Source: Candidatus Dormiibacterota bacterium (lineage in GTDB: Bacteria > Chloroflexota > Dormibacteria > Aeolococcales > Aeolococcaceae). From it: a DNA stretch of 17,968 nt. Shown piece after piece: positions 7,008 through 14,129 of the stretch. The notes under the pieces are model-generated. The model was not told the DNA's origin. It saw only the letters and a list, made by a program, of their open reading frames with translations, and searched no databases. Both the position numbers and the translations under genes were made by a program. How positions within the stretch are numbered: the stretch's first letter is position 1; each line of letters opens with the position of its first letter. Location: positions 1 to 17,968 of the forward strand of contig JAFAJR010000313.1 in NCBI GenBank assembly GCA_019236085.1. The letters are read 5' to 3'.

Positions 7008-7622
7008 TCAGGGACCGACGATGTTCGACAGCGCCTGGTTCTCGGCGACGCACACCTTCTCGAAATACGACTGGTCGGCAGTCGTGTTCGCATTGACCAG
7101 GAACACCGCGACAAGGACACGCTCCTGCTGCCAGGTCATGAGGTCCTGGCTCTTGCCGTCAGTTGTCTGACCGATCAGCTCATCACACAACGACACGATC
7201 TGCAGCGTCGCCGCGCACGCCGGCCTGGCGGTGATGCTGGTCGCCTTCTGCTGGATCGCCGACGACCACTGCATGTAGTCTCCTTCCGCCGCGGCGCTGG
7301 ATGTCTCCACAAACACGTCGATCTCGATGCGCTGCGTGTTGTCGGCATTCTGCCAGGCGCGTTGATCCGTGCTCGCGTTGTTGTTGAGCGTGCCGTCCGA
7401 AACCTGCTGCCAGGACTCCGTCCCCGAAGGGAGTTGCCCTGTGCTGAGCACGTAGGCGCCGGACCCACTGGCACTGGACGGGCTGGCGCTGCTGCTCGGC
7501 TGCGATGTCGGAGTCGGTGTAGGTGTTGGCGTTGTCGACGGCGTCGAGCTGCCGCACGCGGCGAGCGCGAGCATCGCCACTCCCGCAATCCATGGCAGCG
7601 CTCCGCGGAGAGGGGGGACCAT
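7008..7622 (-). CDS. Small lipoprotein with Thr/Pro linker, unknown function
   Basis: The protein (204 aa from ATG 7622) has a lipoprotein signal peptide: VPPLRGALPWIAGVAMLALAAC, with lipobox LAAC and lipid Cys23, then GSS. Residues about 27-55 are a low-complexity Thr/Pro then Ser/Ala linker, placing the domain away from the membrane. The globular part (about 57-204) starts YVLSTGQLPSGTESW and contains four cysteines (136, 146, 191 and one at 23 used for lipid), so one or two disulfides are possible. I do not recognise the domain; a surface sensor-like 'PknH/DUF' fold is conceivable but not shown. The frame is open upstream to 7856, but that would cross into ccr; ATG 7622 is preceded by TATGGT and 6 nt, a leaderless-promoter arrangement. 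Divergent from ccr with 46 bp between them. Confidence 0.85.
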   Translation of the reverse strand: MVPPLRGALPWIAGVAMLALAACGSSTPSTTPTPTPTPTSQPSSSASPSSASGSGAYVLSTGQLPSGTESWQQVSDGTLNNNASTDQRAWQNADNTQRIEIDVFVETSSAAAEGDYMQWSSAIQQKATSITARPACAATLQIVSLCDELIGQTTDGKSQDLMTWQQERVLVAVFLVNANTTADQSYFEKVCVAENQALSNIVGP

Positions 7623-7627
7623 TCCAC

Positions 7628-7664
7628 TACCATAGCGTCGGATGCTGTGAGGGGGAGGTGGAGG
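7628..7664. promoter_or_regulatory. Divergent promoter region of lipoprotein gene and ccr, with tandem SD for ccr
   Basis: On the minus strand TATGGT (7634-7629) is 6 nt before ATG 7622, fitting a leaderless transcript. On the plus strand the overlapping TACCAT (7628-7633) could be the -10 for ccr. ccr has two SD-like GGAGG motifs, 7654-7658 and 7660-7664, 10 and 4 nt before ATG 7669. Confidence 0.45.
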
Positions 7665-7668
7665 TGAC

Positions 7669-8910
7669 ATGGCCACGGCTGTGAACGAACTCGGTGGCAT
7701 GCCGTCGCTCGGCGAGGTGCCAGAGCAGATGGTCGCGCAGCTGATCCGGCCCGAGCGATACGGCGATCCCCTGAGCGCCTTCAAGGAGGAGACGGTCGCA
7801 ACACCGCTGCCACGCGCCGGCGAGGTGCTGGTGTACGTCATGGCCGCCGGAGTCAACTACAACAACGTCTGGGCCGCGCTCGGACGCCCAGTCGATGTCA
7901 TCGCCGCTCGTCAGAAGGCAGGCGAGTCAGAGGCGTTTCACATCGGCGGCAGCGACGCATCGGGCATCGTGTGGGCGGTCGGCGAGGGGGTGTCCAACGT
8001 GAAGGTGGGCGACCACGTGGTGGCGCATTGCGGCGTGTGGGATCCGGCGGATCCCTGGATCGTTGATGGCGGCGATCCCATCGTCTCGCCCAGCGCTCGC
8101 ATCTGGGGCTACGAGACCAACTGGGGCAGCTTCGCGCAGTTCACGCGGGTGCAGTCGCATCAACTGGTGCCGAAGCCGACACAGCTGAGCTGGGCCGCGG
8201 CGGCCGCCTACATGCTGGTCGGCGCCACTGCATACCGCATGCTCACCGGCTGGCCACCGCACGATGTGCAGGAGAACGACGTCGTGCTGGTCTGGGGTGG
8301 ATCCGGGGGACTCGGCTCGCAGGCGATCCAGATAGCCAAGGCCAAGGGAGCGATTCCCATCGCCGTCACCTCGGGCGAGGAACGCGGCCGCTACTGCATG
8401 AAGCTCGGAGCGCGTGGCTGGATCGACAGGCGCGACTTCAACCACTGGGGGATCATCCCTGACTGGCGCGACGATGCGGCCTTCGCGGAATGGCTCAAGG
8501 GCGCGCGCTCGTTCGGCGCCAGGCTGTGGGAGGTGCTGGGCGAGCGGCGCAACCCACGCATCGTGTTCGAACACCCGGGTGAGAGCACCATCCCGACGTC
8601 GATGTTCGTGTGCGACAACGGTGGCATGGTGGTGATATGCGCCGGTACCACCGGGTATCACGCAGCCGTCGATCTGCGCTACCTGTGGATGCGGCAGAAG
8701 CGCCTGCAGGGCTCACACTTCGCCAACGACGAGCAGTGCGCCGCTTTCAACGAGATGGTCGCGCGCGACGAGGTGGATCCCTGCCTGTCACGCACCTTCG
8801 CGTTCGACGAGGTCGGCCTCGCGCACAGCCTGATGCACGAGAACAAGCATCCCATGGGGAACATGGCAATCCTGGTTGGCGCTCGCGACGCAGACCAGGT
8901 CGACGTCTAG
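7669..8910 (+). CDS. ccr: Crotonyl-CoA carboxylase/reductase
   Basis: Ccr (EC 1.3.1.85) reduces crotonyl-CoA with NADPH and fixes CO2 to give ethylmalonyl-CoA; it is the key step of the ethylmalonyl-CoA pathway and also makes polyketide extender units. The 413-aa medium-chain reductase has the family marks: GVNYNNVWAALG (61-72), a very conserved WGYETNWGSFAQF (146-158), the nucleotide loop WGGSGGLGSQ (209-218), VFEHPG (299-304) and GSHFAN (348-353). His350 and the Asn cluster 63-66 fall where the CO2-pocket His and Asn of the Kitasatospora enzyme lie. Position 157 is Gln in FAQF, where I recall Glu (AEF) in Streptomyces enzymes. Start ATG 7669 has a strong RBS. The stop TAG shares the palindrome CTAG with the stop of the convergent gene. 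The mutase follows 880 bp on, supporting a shared pathway. Confidence 0.93.
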   Translation: MATAVNELGGMPSLGEVPEQMVAQLIRPERYGDPLSAFKEETVATPLPRAGEVLVYVMAAGVNYNNVWAALGRPVDVIAARQKAGESEAFHIGGSDASGIVWAVGEGVSNVKVGDHVVAHCGVWDPADPWIVDGGDPIVSPSARIWGYETNWGSFAQFTRVQSHQLVPKPTQLSWAAAAAYMLVGATAYRMLTGWPPHDVQENDVVLVWGGSGGLGSQAIQIAKAKGAIPIAVTSGEERGRYCMKLGARGWIDRRDFNHWGIIPDWRDDAAFAEWLKGARSFGARLWEVLGERRNPRIVFEHPGESTIPTSMFVCDNGGMVVICAGTTGYHAAVDLRYLWMRQKRLQGSHFANDEQCAAFNEMVARDEVDPCLSRTFAFDEVGLAHSLMHENKHPMGNMAILVGARDADQVDV

Positions 8911-9725
8911 GCGTTTCCAAGCGCGTCGCGCAGCATGGCCATGACCTGCTCCGGCGTACGCGTCGCGAGTTCGACACGGCGCCCGCTGCGCAGCCACTCG
9001 ATCTCCTCCTCGTCAAGTACATGTGAGAGGTCGCGGGGAAACCGCGCCGGCGCCCCCTCGAGCACCTGTTCATGATCGTCGCCGGCGAGGTTGCGCGGCC
9101 GCAGACCGCCGTCCACCACATGGACGCTGTCAACTGCCAGCTCCGCAACAATCGCGCAGCCGGCCGGCGAGGCGTCGTGCAGGCACACAGCTGTGGCGCC
9201 GTCAGGGTTTGCGGCACCGCCTGCAACACGCACGGCCAGTGACGGAAGCGCGCCCGGCGCGAGGTTCGCCATAACCATCGCAGCTGTCAGGTTCGTGTCG
9301 CAGACGACAACAACAGGGCTCGTCGCATCGGGGCCGGACGATGCCGGTGCATCCGCCGGTGTGTCGTCGATCAGTCCGGGCAGCGGCAGCGTCGCGAAAC
9401 GCTGCTTGAACTCGTCGATGGACATGGTCAGCACCCGGCCGCGGGGCGGCGGACGGCGGACGCGCGTTGCGAGCCCGGCGAGCACCAGCAACAGGCCGGC
9501 ACCGAGCAGCACGAAACCCGCTGGCCGCACGCCGATCAGGATCAACCCCAGCAGCATCACCAGCACACCGAGCCCGGCCTCGCCGTTGGCCGCTGCGTGG
9601 CTCGGGGGAACCTCAGCATCGGCGCACGCCGCGTAGTACAGCTGCGGAAGGGTGAAGCGAAAGCCGCCGCGTGCCAGGTCCGACGCCACACGCGACACCT
9701 GTGCTTCCACCATCCGCAGAGCCAT
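8907..9725 (-). CDS. Two-TM protein with C-terminal nucleotide-binding-like domain, unidentified
   Basis: I do not recognise this family. From ATG 9725 it is 272 aa: a soluble N-terminal part (1-50, with GFRFTLPQLYYAAC), two adjacent membrane helices (about 52-66 and 68-87) forming a hairpin, a basic segment RVRRPPPRGR, and a C-terminal domain (about 100-272). That domain has VVVVCDTNLTAAMV (138-151), then CLHDASPAG (181-189), then VHVVDGGLRPRN, a hydrophobic-strand/acidic-turn pattern faintly like a TOPRIM or other Rossmann-type fold, without a clear DxD. The frame is open to a TTG at 9755, but ATG 9725 is preferred; GACACT lies 6 nt before it, perhaps a weak leaderless -10. It ends in the CTAG shared with ccr and lies between ccr and the mutase, so a role near CoA metabolism is possible but unproven. 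Confidence 0.75.
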   Translation of the reverse strand: MALRMVEAQVSRVASDLARGGFRFTLPQLYYAACADAEVPPSHAAANGEAGLGVLVMLLGLILIGVRPAGFVLLGAGLLLVLAGLATRVRRPPPRGRVLTMSIDEFKQRFATLPLPGLIDDTPADAPASSGPDATSPVVVVCDTNLTAAMVMANLAPGALPSLAVRVAGGAANPDGATAVCLHDASPAGCAIVAELAVDSVHVVDGGLRPRNLAGDDHEQVLEGAPARFPRDLSHVLDEEEIEWLRSGRRVELATRTPEQVMAMLRDALGNA

Positions 9726-9777
9726 GAGCGGAGTGTCACACGGCGCAGCCAACAACGGCGCCCGGTGATCGTCGGGC

Positions 9778-9783
9778 TATGCT
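9778..9783 (+). promoter_or_regulatory. -10 box for leaderless transcription of the mutase gene
   Basis: TATGCT lies exactly 6 nt before ATG 9790, and no Shine-Dalgarno is seen. This is the TANNNT-N6-ATG arrangement of leaderless bacterial transcripts. No consensus -35 is visible. Confidence 0.55.
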
Positions 9784-9789
9784 GCGAGC

Positions 9790-11490
9790 ATGATCACGGA
9801 GCGGGAGCACGACGCTCCGCCTCCGGCTGACGACGACTTCGCCAAGGCGCTGCTGGAATGGGAGGAGCAGCGGCTCGACCCGGCGCAGCGCAATGGTCAG
9901 CACGGCACGGAGTTCCAGACGCAGAGCAGGGTTCCCGTCAAAGCGCTGTACACACCACGGGATCTCGCCGGCCACGACGTCCTGCGTGACGAGGGCTTCC
10001 CCGGTCAACCACCGTTCACACGTGGCATCCAGCCAACCATGTACCGCGGACGCACCTGGAGCATCCGCCAGTACGCCGGGTATGGCACCGCCCATGACGC
10101 CAACCAGCGCTTCAGATTCCTGCTGGCCAACGGCCAGCCCGGCCTGTCAGTCGCCTTCGACCTGCCCACGCAGATGGGCCTCGACAGCGACGACGCGCGC
10201 AGCGCCGGGGAGGTGGGTCAGGTGGGAGTGGCGATCGATTCCGTGCACGACATGGAGGATCTCTTCGCCGAGATTCCGCTGGACCGGGTGAGCACCTCGA
10301 TGACCATCAACGCGCCGGCAGCGGTGCTTGTGGCGATGTACGTGGTCGCCGCCGAACGCCAGGGCGTCGCCGCCGCGGCGGTGATGGGCACCGTGCAGAA
10401 CGACGTGCTCAAGGAATACGTCGCGCGCGGAACCTACATCTACCCGCCGGCGCCGTCGCTGCGGCTCGCCGCCGATCTGATCGCGTGGTGTTCGCGCAAC
10501 GCGTCAAAGTTCAATCCGATATCGCTCTCCGGTTATCACATCCGCGAAGCAGGCAGCACGGCACCACAGGAGATGGCATTCGCCATCGCCAACGCCTGCG
10601 CCTATGTGGCTGCGGCGATAGAGCGCGGCGTCCCCGTCGACGACTTCGCACCCAAGCTCTCCTGGATCTTCAACACGCACATCGACTTTCTGGAGGAGGT
10701 AGCCAAGTATCGGGCGCTGCGGCGGATGTGGGCGCGCATCATGTCGGAACGCTTCGAGGCACGTGACCCACGGTCGCTCATGCTGCGGACGCACACGCAG
10801 ACCGGCGGTTCGACACTGACGGCGCAGCAGCCGGAGAACAACATCGTGCGTGCCGCCATCGAAGCACTGGCGGCAGTGCTCGGGGGGGTGCAGTCGCTGG
10901 CGCTGTCCTGCTACGACGAGGCCCTCTCCATTCCGACGCAGAAGGCGCAGCGCATCGCGGTGCGCACCCAGCAGATCATCGCCGAGGAGACGGGCGTCAC
11001 CAACACGGTGGACCCGCTCGCCGGGTCGTATTACATCGAGTGGCTCACCGACGAGCTGGAACGCCGCGCCACCGCGCTCTACGGCGAGGTCGAAGGGCGA
11101 GGGGGGGCCGTGGCCTGCATCGAATCCGGGTGGATGCAGCAGCTCATCCAAGACGAGGCATACCGCGCCGAGCAGGCTGTGGCGTCAGGCGAGCGAGTTG
11201 TGGTCGGAGTCAACAAATACACGGAGACCGAGGAGGCCGAGACGCCACTCCTCTTCCGCCCGGATGAACGCGCGCTGCGAGAGCAGCTGGAGCGGCTGCG
11301 CCGGCATCGCCAGGAACGCGATGCCACAACCGCGGCGGCCTCGTTGGAGGCGCTGCGCAGCGCCGCATCCGGCGACGCCGACCTGATGCCGTCGCTGCTC
11401 GACGCGGTGCGAGCCGAGGCTACCCTCGGTGAGATCTGCGGCACCATGCGCGAGGTGTTCGGCGAGTACCGTCCCTCGGGCAGTATCTGA
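9790..11490 (+). CDS. B12-dependent acyl-CoA mutase, large (catalytic) subunit, methylmalonyl/ethylmalonyl type
   Basis: These mutases interconvert branched and linear acyl-CoAs (methylmalonyl to succinyl, or ethylmalonyl to methylsuccinyl) using adenosylcobalamin. The 566-aa protein covers only the TIM-barrel substrate domain and lacks the C-terminal B12 domain (DxHxxG), so it needs a separate small subunit, as in archaeal MCM or IcmA/IcmB. Key residues align with P. shermanii MCM: Tyr95 in IRQYAGY (Tyr89), Arg213 in ARGTYIYPP (Arg207) and Tyr249-His250 in SGYHIREAG (Tyr243-His244). Tyr plus Arg at the first two positions bind the free carboxylate of malonyl-type substrates; isobutyryl-CoA mutase has Phe and Gln. 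So a dicarboxyl-CoA substrate is expected, and with ccr nearby ethylmalonyl-CoA is plausible. Downstream gene starts 5 bp after the stop. Family certain; ethylmalonyl versus methylmalonyl undecided. Confidence 0.93.
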   Translation: MITEREHDAPPPADDDFAKALLEWEEQRLDPAQRNGQHGTEFQTQSRVPVKALYTPRDLAGHDVLRDEGFPGQPPFTRGIQPTMYRGRTWSIRQYAGYGTAHDANQRFRFLLANGQPGLSVAFDLPTQMGLDSDDARSAGEVGQVGVAIDSVHDMEDLFAEIPLDRVSTSMTINAPAAVLVAMYVVAAERQGVAAAAVMGTVQNDVLKEYVARGTYIYPPAPSLRLAADLIAWCSRNASKFNPISLSGYHIREAGSTAPQEMAFAIANACAYVAAAIERGVPVDDFAPKLSWIFNTHIDFLEEVAKYRALRRMWARIMSERFEARDPRSLMLRTHTQTGGSTLTAQQPENNIVRAAIEALAAVLGGVQSLALSCYDEALSIPTQKAQRIAVRTQQIIAEETGVTNTVDPLAGSYYIEWLTDELERRATALYGEVEGRGGAVACIESGWMQQLIQDEAYRAEQAVASGERVVVGVNKYTETEEAETPLLFRPDERALREQLERLRRHRQERDATTAAASLEALRSAASGDADLMPSLLDAVRAEATLGEICGTMREVFGEYRPSGSI

Positions 11491-11495
11491 GGCGG

Positions 11496-11963
11496 ATGAT
11501 CGCCTGGTTCCGGGCCAACCCGCGGCCGATCCTGCTCATCGGCATCGGGATCGTCATCCTCGGTGGCTTCTTCGCCGTGGTCGCACCGCTGTTCGACACG
11601 GGAGGAGCGCCCGCCGCGCAGATCGCCGGCGTGCTCCCGGACCACGTGACGGCGGGCTCGCAGTTCGAGGTCGACATCGCGCTGGACAACCAGGGCGACA
11701 GCGTGCTGTCCCAGTCCTGCGTGCAGATCGGCATCCAGGGTCCGGTGCGGCCTGACTACGCCATCTTCGCCAACATCGACCGCGAGACTTTCAGCAACGG
11801 CCTGACCTGTGGCGGCGCGCTGAGTGGCCAGGAGACGATCAGCATCCGGCTCTTCCTGACAGCCGGGTCGCCGGGCTCGGCCAGGGTGTCGCTCACACCG
11901 GTGCAGCAGTCGAAGACGCTGGGCTCCGGCATCGCGGGCACCGTCTCGGTCGGCCCTGCCTGA
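11496..11963 (+). CDS. Small membrane-anchored protein with extracytoplasmic beta-sandwich-like domain
   Basis: A 155-aa protein whose ATG is 5 bp after the mutase stop, with a GAGG overlapping that stop as the ribosome site; hence an operon with the mutase. Residues about 11-32 (ILLIGIGIVILGGFFAVVAPLF) form one N-terminal membrane helix. The rest lies outside: GVLPDHVTAGSQFEVDIALDNQGDSVLSQSCVQIG resembles CARDB/Ig-like domains ('G..f.v.v.v.N.G'), with two cysteines (in QSCVQI and GLTCGG) that may form a disulfide, and an Ile/Ser-rich strand pattern to the end. There is no sequence sign of a CoA-related role, so co-transcription may be incidental. Function unknown. Confidence 0.8.
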   Translation: MIAWFRANPRPILLIGIGIVILGGFFAVVAPLFDTGGAPAAQIAGVLPDHVTAGSQFEVDIALDNQGDSVLSQSCVQIGIQGPVRPDYAIFANIDRETFSNGLTCGGALSGQETISIRLFLTAGSPGSARVSLTPVQQSKTLGSGIAGTVSVGPA

Positions 11964-11987
11964 GGCTGGGCCGCCGTGCGAGCAGGG

Positions 11988-12014
11988 TAGAGTGGATCTT
12001 TCACGCGAAGGAGG
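11988..12014 (+). promoter_or_regulatory. -10 box and strong Shine-Dalgarno for the DUF962 gene
   Basis: TAGAGT at 11988-11993 fits the TANNNT -10 pattern. AGGAGG at 12009-12014 is 8 nt before ATG 12023 and only 2 nt before GTG 12017, which decides for the ATG. Confidence 0.5.
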
Positions 12015-12022
12015 TCGTGCTC

Positions 12023-12391
12023 ATGCCCGAGTTCGCCAGCTACGAGGACTTCTTCCCCTACTACGTGAGCCAGCACAGCAAACCGGCCACGCGCTGGTTC
12101 CACTTCGCCGGGACGCACGCCGGCGCCGCAGTCGCGCTCTCAGCCGTCGCGTTGCGCAAGCCGCTGCTGCTGGCGGCAGCTCCGGTCGTCTCCTACGGGA
12201 CTGCGTGGTTCAGCCACTTCGTCATCGAGAAGAACCGCCCGGCCACGTTCGGACATCCGTTCTGGTCGCTGCGCGGCGACTTCGAGATGCTGCGCTACAT
12301 GTGGCAGGGACGCGACTCGGAGCTCACGCAGCTGGCCCAGGATGTCCTTGCTGACTCGCAGCCAGGGCTTCGGGTGGCCGGAGCAGCCTAA
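12023..12391 (+). CDS. Mpo1-like (DUF962/YGL010w) membrane protein
   Basis: The yeast member Mpo1 is an Fe(II) dioxygenase that shortens 2-hydroxy fatty acids by one carbon (alpha-oxidation) in the ER; bacterial members are small membrane proteins of mostly untested role. The 122-aa protein shows the family blocks: SQHSKPATRWFHFAGTHAG (17-34) and YGTAWFSHFVIEKNRPATF (58-76), then GHPFWSLRGDFEML. Conserved histidines 27, 32, 65 and 78 could bind metal. Two hydrophobic stretches (about 33-46 and 47-62) suggest a membrane hairpin. The start at ATG 12023 is set by the AGGAGG 8 nt upstream. Its own -10 box suggests independent transcription. The stop TAA overlaps the stop of the convergent gene by 4 bp. 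Confidence 0.85.
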   Translation: MPEFASYEDFFPYYVSQHSKPATRWFHFAGTHAGAAVALSAVALRKPLLLAAAPVVSYGTAWFSHFVIEKNRPATFGHPFWSLRGDFEMLRYMWQGRDSELTQLAQDVLADSQPGLRVAGAA

Positions 12392-13650
12392 CCGGCGTCC
12401 GGCTCAGCGCCGGAGTTGATGTCCCAGGTGGTGCCGTCCGGGGTGTCGTGCACCCCGATTCCCGCCTCGACAAGCGCGTTCCGCAGCCGGTCGGCAATGG
12501 CGTACTGACCCTCAGAGCGCATGTCCCGGCGAAGCGCCAGGACCCGCTCGACGAGCGGCGTCACCGGTTCACGCGGGTCTCTCGCACCTAGCTGGGCCAG
12601 CTCGCCAAGCCGGACCATCTGCCGGCGCAGCAGCGCCCGTGCCTGGTCCGGCTCGTCGGACTGGAGCGTGTCCGCCGCCCAGTCGTTCATCTGCTGGTCG
12701 ATCGCCAGCATCGCCTCGACGGCGGCGTCGACGTCGCCGCGCTGCAGCGCTGAGTCGGCGAGATCCGACTGCCGCGTCACCTCGTCCATGAAGGGCGTGG
12801 CAGCTGTTTGCTCGTTGACCACGGTGTCCACGGTTTCGGCCACAACCGGCTGCATCTCCGAGCCGGTGGCAAGCTCTGCGATGGACATCACTGTGCCGGC
12901 TTCGAACCGGCGCTGAACGCCGCGCCGGCGCCAGGTGACGGCTCCGCGGCCGCGGACAGCGACAGTTCCTGCATCCAGGTCGAAGATGCACGCTGTGTGC
13001 TCGTCGACACCGAGGATGTCGACCTCGTCCGGCAGCATCGACTCGAGCATTCGCAAACGCCGCTCACCCATGTAGCAATACCGCGTGTCATGCGTTCCGC
13101 CCTCAGCGTTGTTGTAGTGCGGGATGACGCACGCCGACAGACCCGTCTCGCGCAGCAGGTCGAGCGCCTCGTGCCACACCGGGGCCTCGCCCACCTTGTA
13201 CACCTCGTACACCGGAAGTGCGAACCTGCCGATGCCCACCGCCGCGGCGCTGGCGAAGGTGAGGCAGCCGCCGTCACGCAGCTTGTCGCGAAGCAGCTGA
13301 GGCAGTGCCGTGTCACGCCACTGCCGCAGCGCATACGTCGGGCTGCCCGGGCCGGCGAAGACGTAGCGCGCGCCGCTCACGGCGGCGAGCATCGATTCGT
13401 ACTCTCGTGGTGACGCATCGTCACGGGAGCGGAATGACGCGACGCCGATGGGAAAGCCGACGTTGCGACGGAAGTAGTCCTGGGCACGCGCAGTGATGTC
13501 ATCGGCGTTCTCCTGGAAGCCGAAGGGTGTATCGAGCATCACCGCGGGAACCGGCGGCAGACCGAGGCGCTGCAGCAATTCGGCATGCACCGAGACCATG
13601 GTGGGCGCGGTCTCACCCGACCCCATAACGCAGAGGATGCGATCGGTCAC
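12388..13650 (-). CDS. Peptidase S51/GATase-1-like protein fused to a cysteinyl-tRNA synthetase-type C-terminal domain
   Basis: A 420-aa two-part protein. Residues 1-245 look like the peptidase S51/cyanophycinase (class I GATase-like) fold: ILCVMGSGETAPT at the N-terminus, YVFAGPGSPTYAL (96-108), a nucleophile-elbow region GCLTFASAAAVGIG (Ser134, where the family has GxSAGA), PHYNNAEGG (His178) and LGVDEHTA (Asp216-Glu217). Residues about 285-412 resemble the DALR and C-terminal segments of cysteinyl-tRNA synthetase: VLALRRDMRSEGQYAIADRL and then AGIGVHDTPDGTTWDI, like the CysRS 'D..LADxIRDxLxxxGIxxxDTPxGTxW'. No HIGH/KMSKS domain is present, so it is not a synthetase. GTG 13650 overlaps the stop of rpiB-like 13647 (GTGA), so the two are coupled. 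The elbow lacks the usual Gly residues, so hydrolase activity is uncertain. The joined domains are clear; function unknown. Confidence 0.8.
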   Translation of the reverse strand: MTDRILCVMGSGETAPTMVSVHAELLQRLGLPPVPAVMLDTPFGFQENADDITARAQDYFRRNVGFPIGVASFRSRDDASPREYESMLAAVSGARYVFAGPGSPTYALRQWRDTALPQLLRDKLRDGGCLTFASAAAVGIGRFALPVYEVYKVGEAPVWHEALDLLRETGLSACVIPHYNNAEGGTHDTRYCYMGERRLRMLESMLPDEVDILGVDEHTACIFDLDAGTVAVRGRGAVTWRRRGVQRRFEAGTVMSIAELATGSEMQPVVAETVDTVVNEQTAATPFMDEVTRQSDLADSALQRGDVDAAVEAMLAIDQQMNDWAADTLQSDEPDQARALLRRQMVRLGELAQLGARDPREPVTPLVERVLALRRDMRSEGQYAIADRLRNALVEAGIGVHDTPDGTTWDINSGAEPDAG

Positions 13651-14105
13651 GGGCCGGTGCGGTACCGCTCCTCGAGACGCCGGACGCGTTCGATGTTCTC
13701 TGCTTCTTCAGCGTCGGCGCCGTCCACGGCGAGCCAGGCATCGACGATGTCCCTGGCGTCGTCGGCGGCGGTGGCTTGAAGGCTCAGCGCCAGGACGTTG
13801 GCATCGTTCCAGCGGCGCGCCCCGGCTGCGGTCTCCGGGTCGCGGCAGAGCGCCGCGCGTACGCCGGGGACCTTGTTGGCAGCGATGCTGACACCCGTTC
13901 CCGTCCAGCAGCAGACCACGCCCCCGTCGACAGCTCCTTGGGCCACGAGCCGGGCCACCTGCTCGGCGACCTCAGGCCAGGGCGTGTCGTCACCGCCGGC
14001 GGCCCCCAGGCGTACGACGTCGTAGCCGCGGTCCTCAAGATGAGCCACCACCGAGTCCGCCGTGGCGTGCACCGAGTCGCTGCCCACCGCCATCCGCCGC
14101 CGCAT
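13647..14105 (-). CDS. RpiB/LacA/LacB-family sugar-phosphate isomerase-like protein
   Basis: RpiB enzymes interconvert ribose-5-phosphate and ribulose-5-phosphate; LacAB and other members act on other sugar phosphates. The 152-aa protein shows the core block WTGTGVSIAANKVPGVRAAL (67-86) and RRWNDANVLALS (98-109). Cys66 aligns with the catalytic Cys of RpiB, but the usual CGTGxG is CWTGTG, and the N-terminal 'GxDHAG' is GSDSVH, so the phosphate/ring-opening residues differ from true RpiB. I therefore call only the family. ATG 14105 is chosen: GGAGG is 2 nt before it, and TAGGAT lies 7 nt before it, a leaderless -10. ATG 14114 and ATG 14093 are alternatives. Its stop overlaps the downstream S51-like gene (GTGA). 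Divergent from queG with 24 bp between starts. Confidence 0.85.
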   Translation of the reverse strand: MRRRMAVGSDSVHATADSVVAHLEDRGYDVVRLGAAGGDDTPWPEVAEQVARLVAQGAVDGGVVCCWTGTGVSIAANKVPGVRAALCRDPETAAGARRWNDANVLALSLQATAADDARDIVDAWLAVDGADAEEAENIERVRRLEERYRTGP

Positions 14106-14112
14106 GGCCTCC

Positions 14113-14122
14113 ATCCTACGGT
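14113..14122. promoter_or_regulatory. Overlapping divergent -10 boxes of the rpiB-like gene and queG
   Basis: On the plus strand TACGGT (14117-14122) ends 7 nt before GTG 14130. On the minus strand TAGGAT (14118-14113) ends 7 nt before ATG 14105. The two hexamers share the two-base TA, so both genes could be transcribed leaderless from one 10-bp site. Confidence 0.5.
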
Positions 14123-14129
14123 GGTGACC

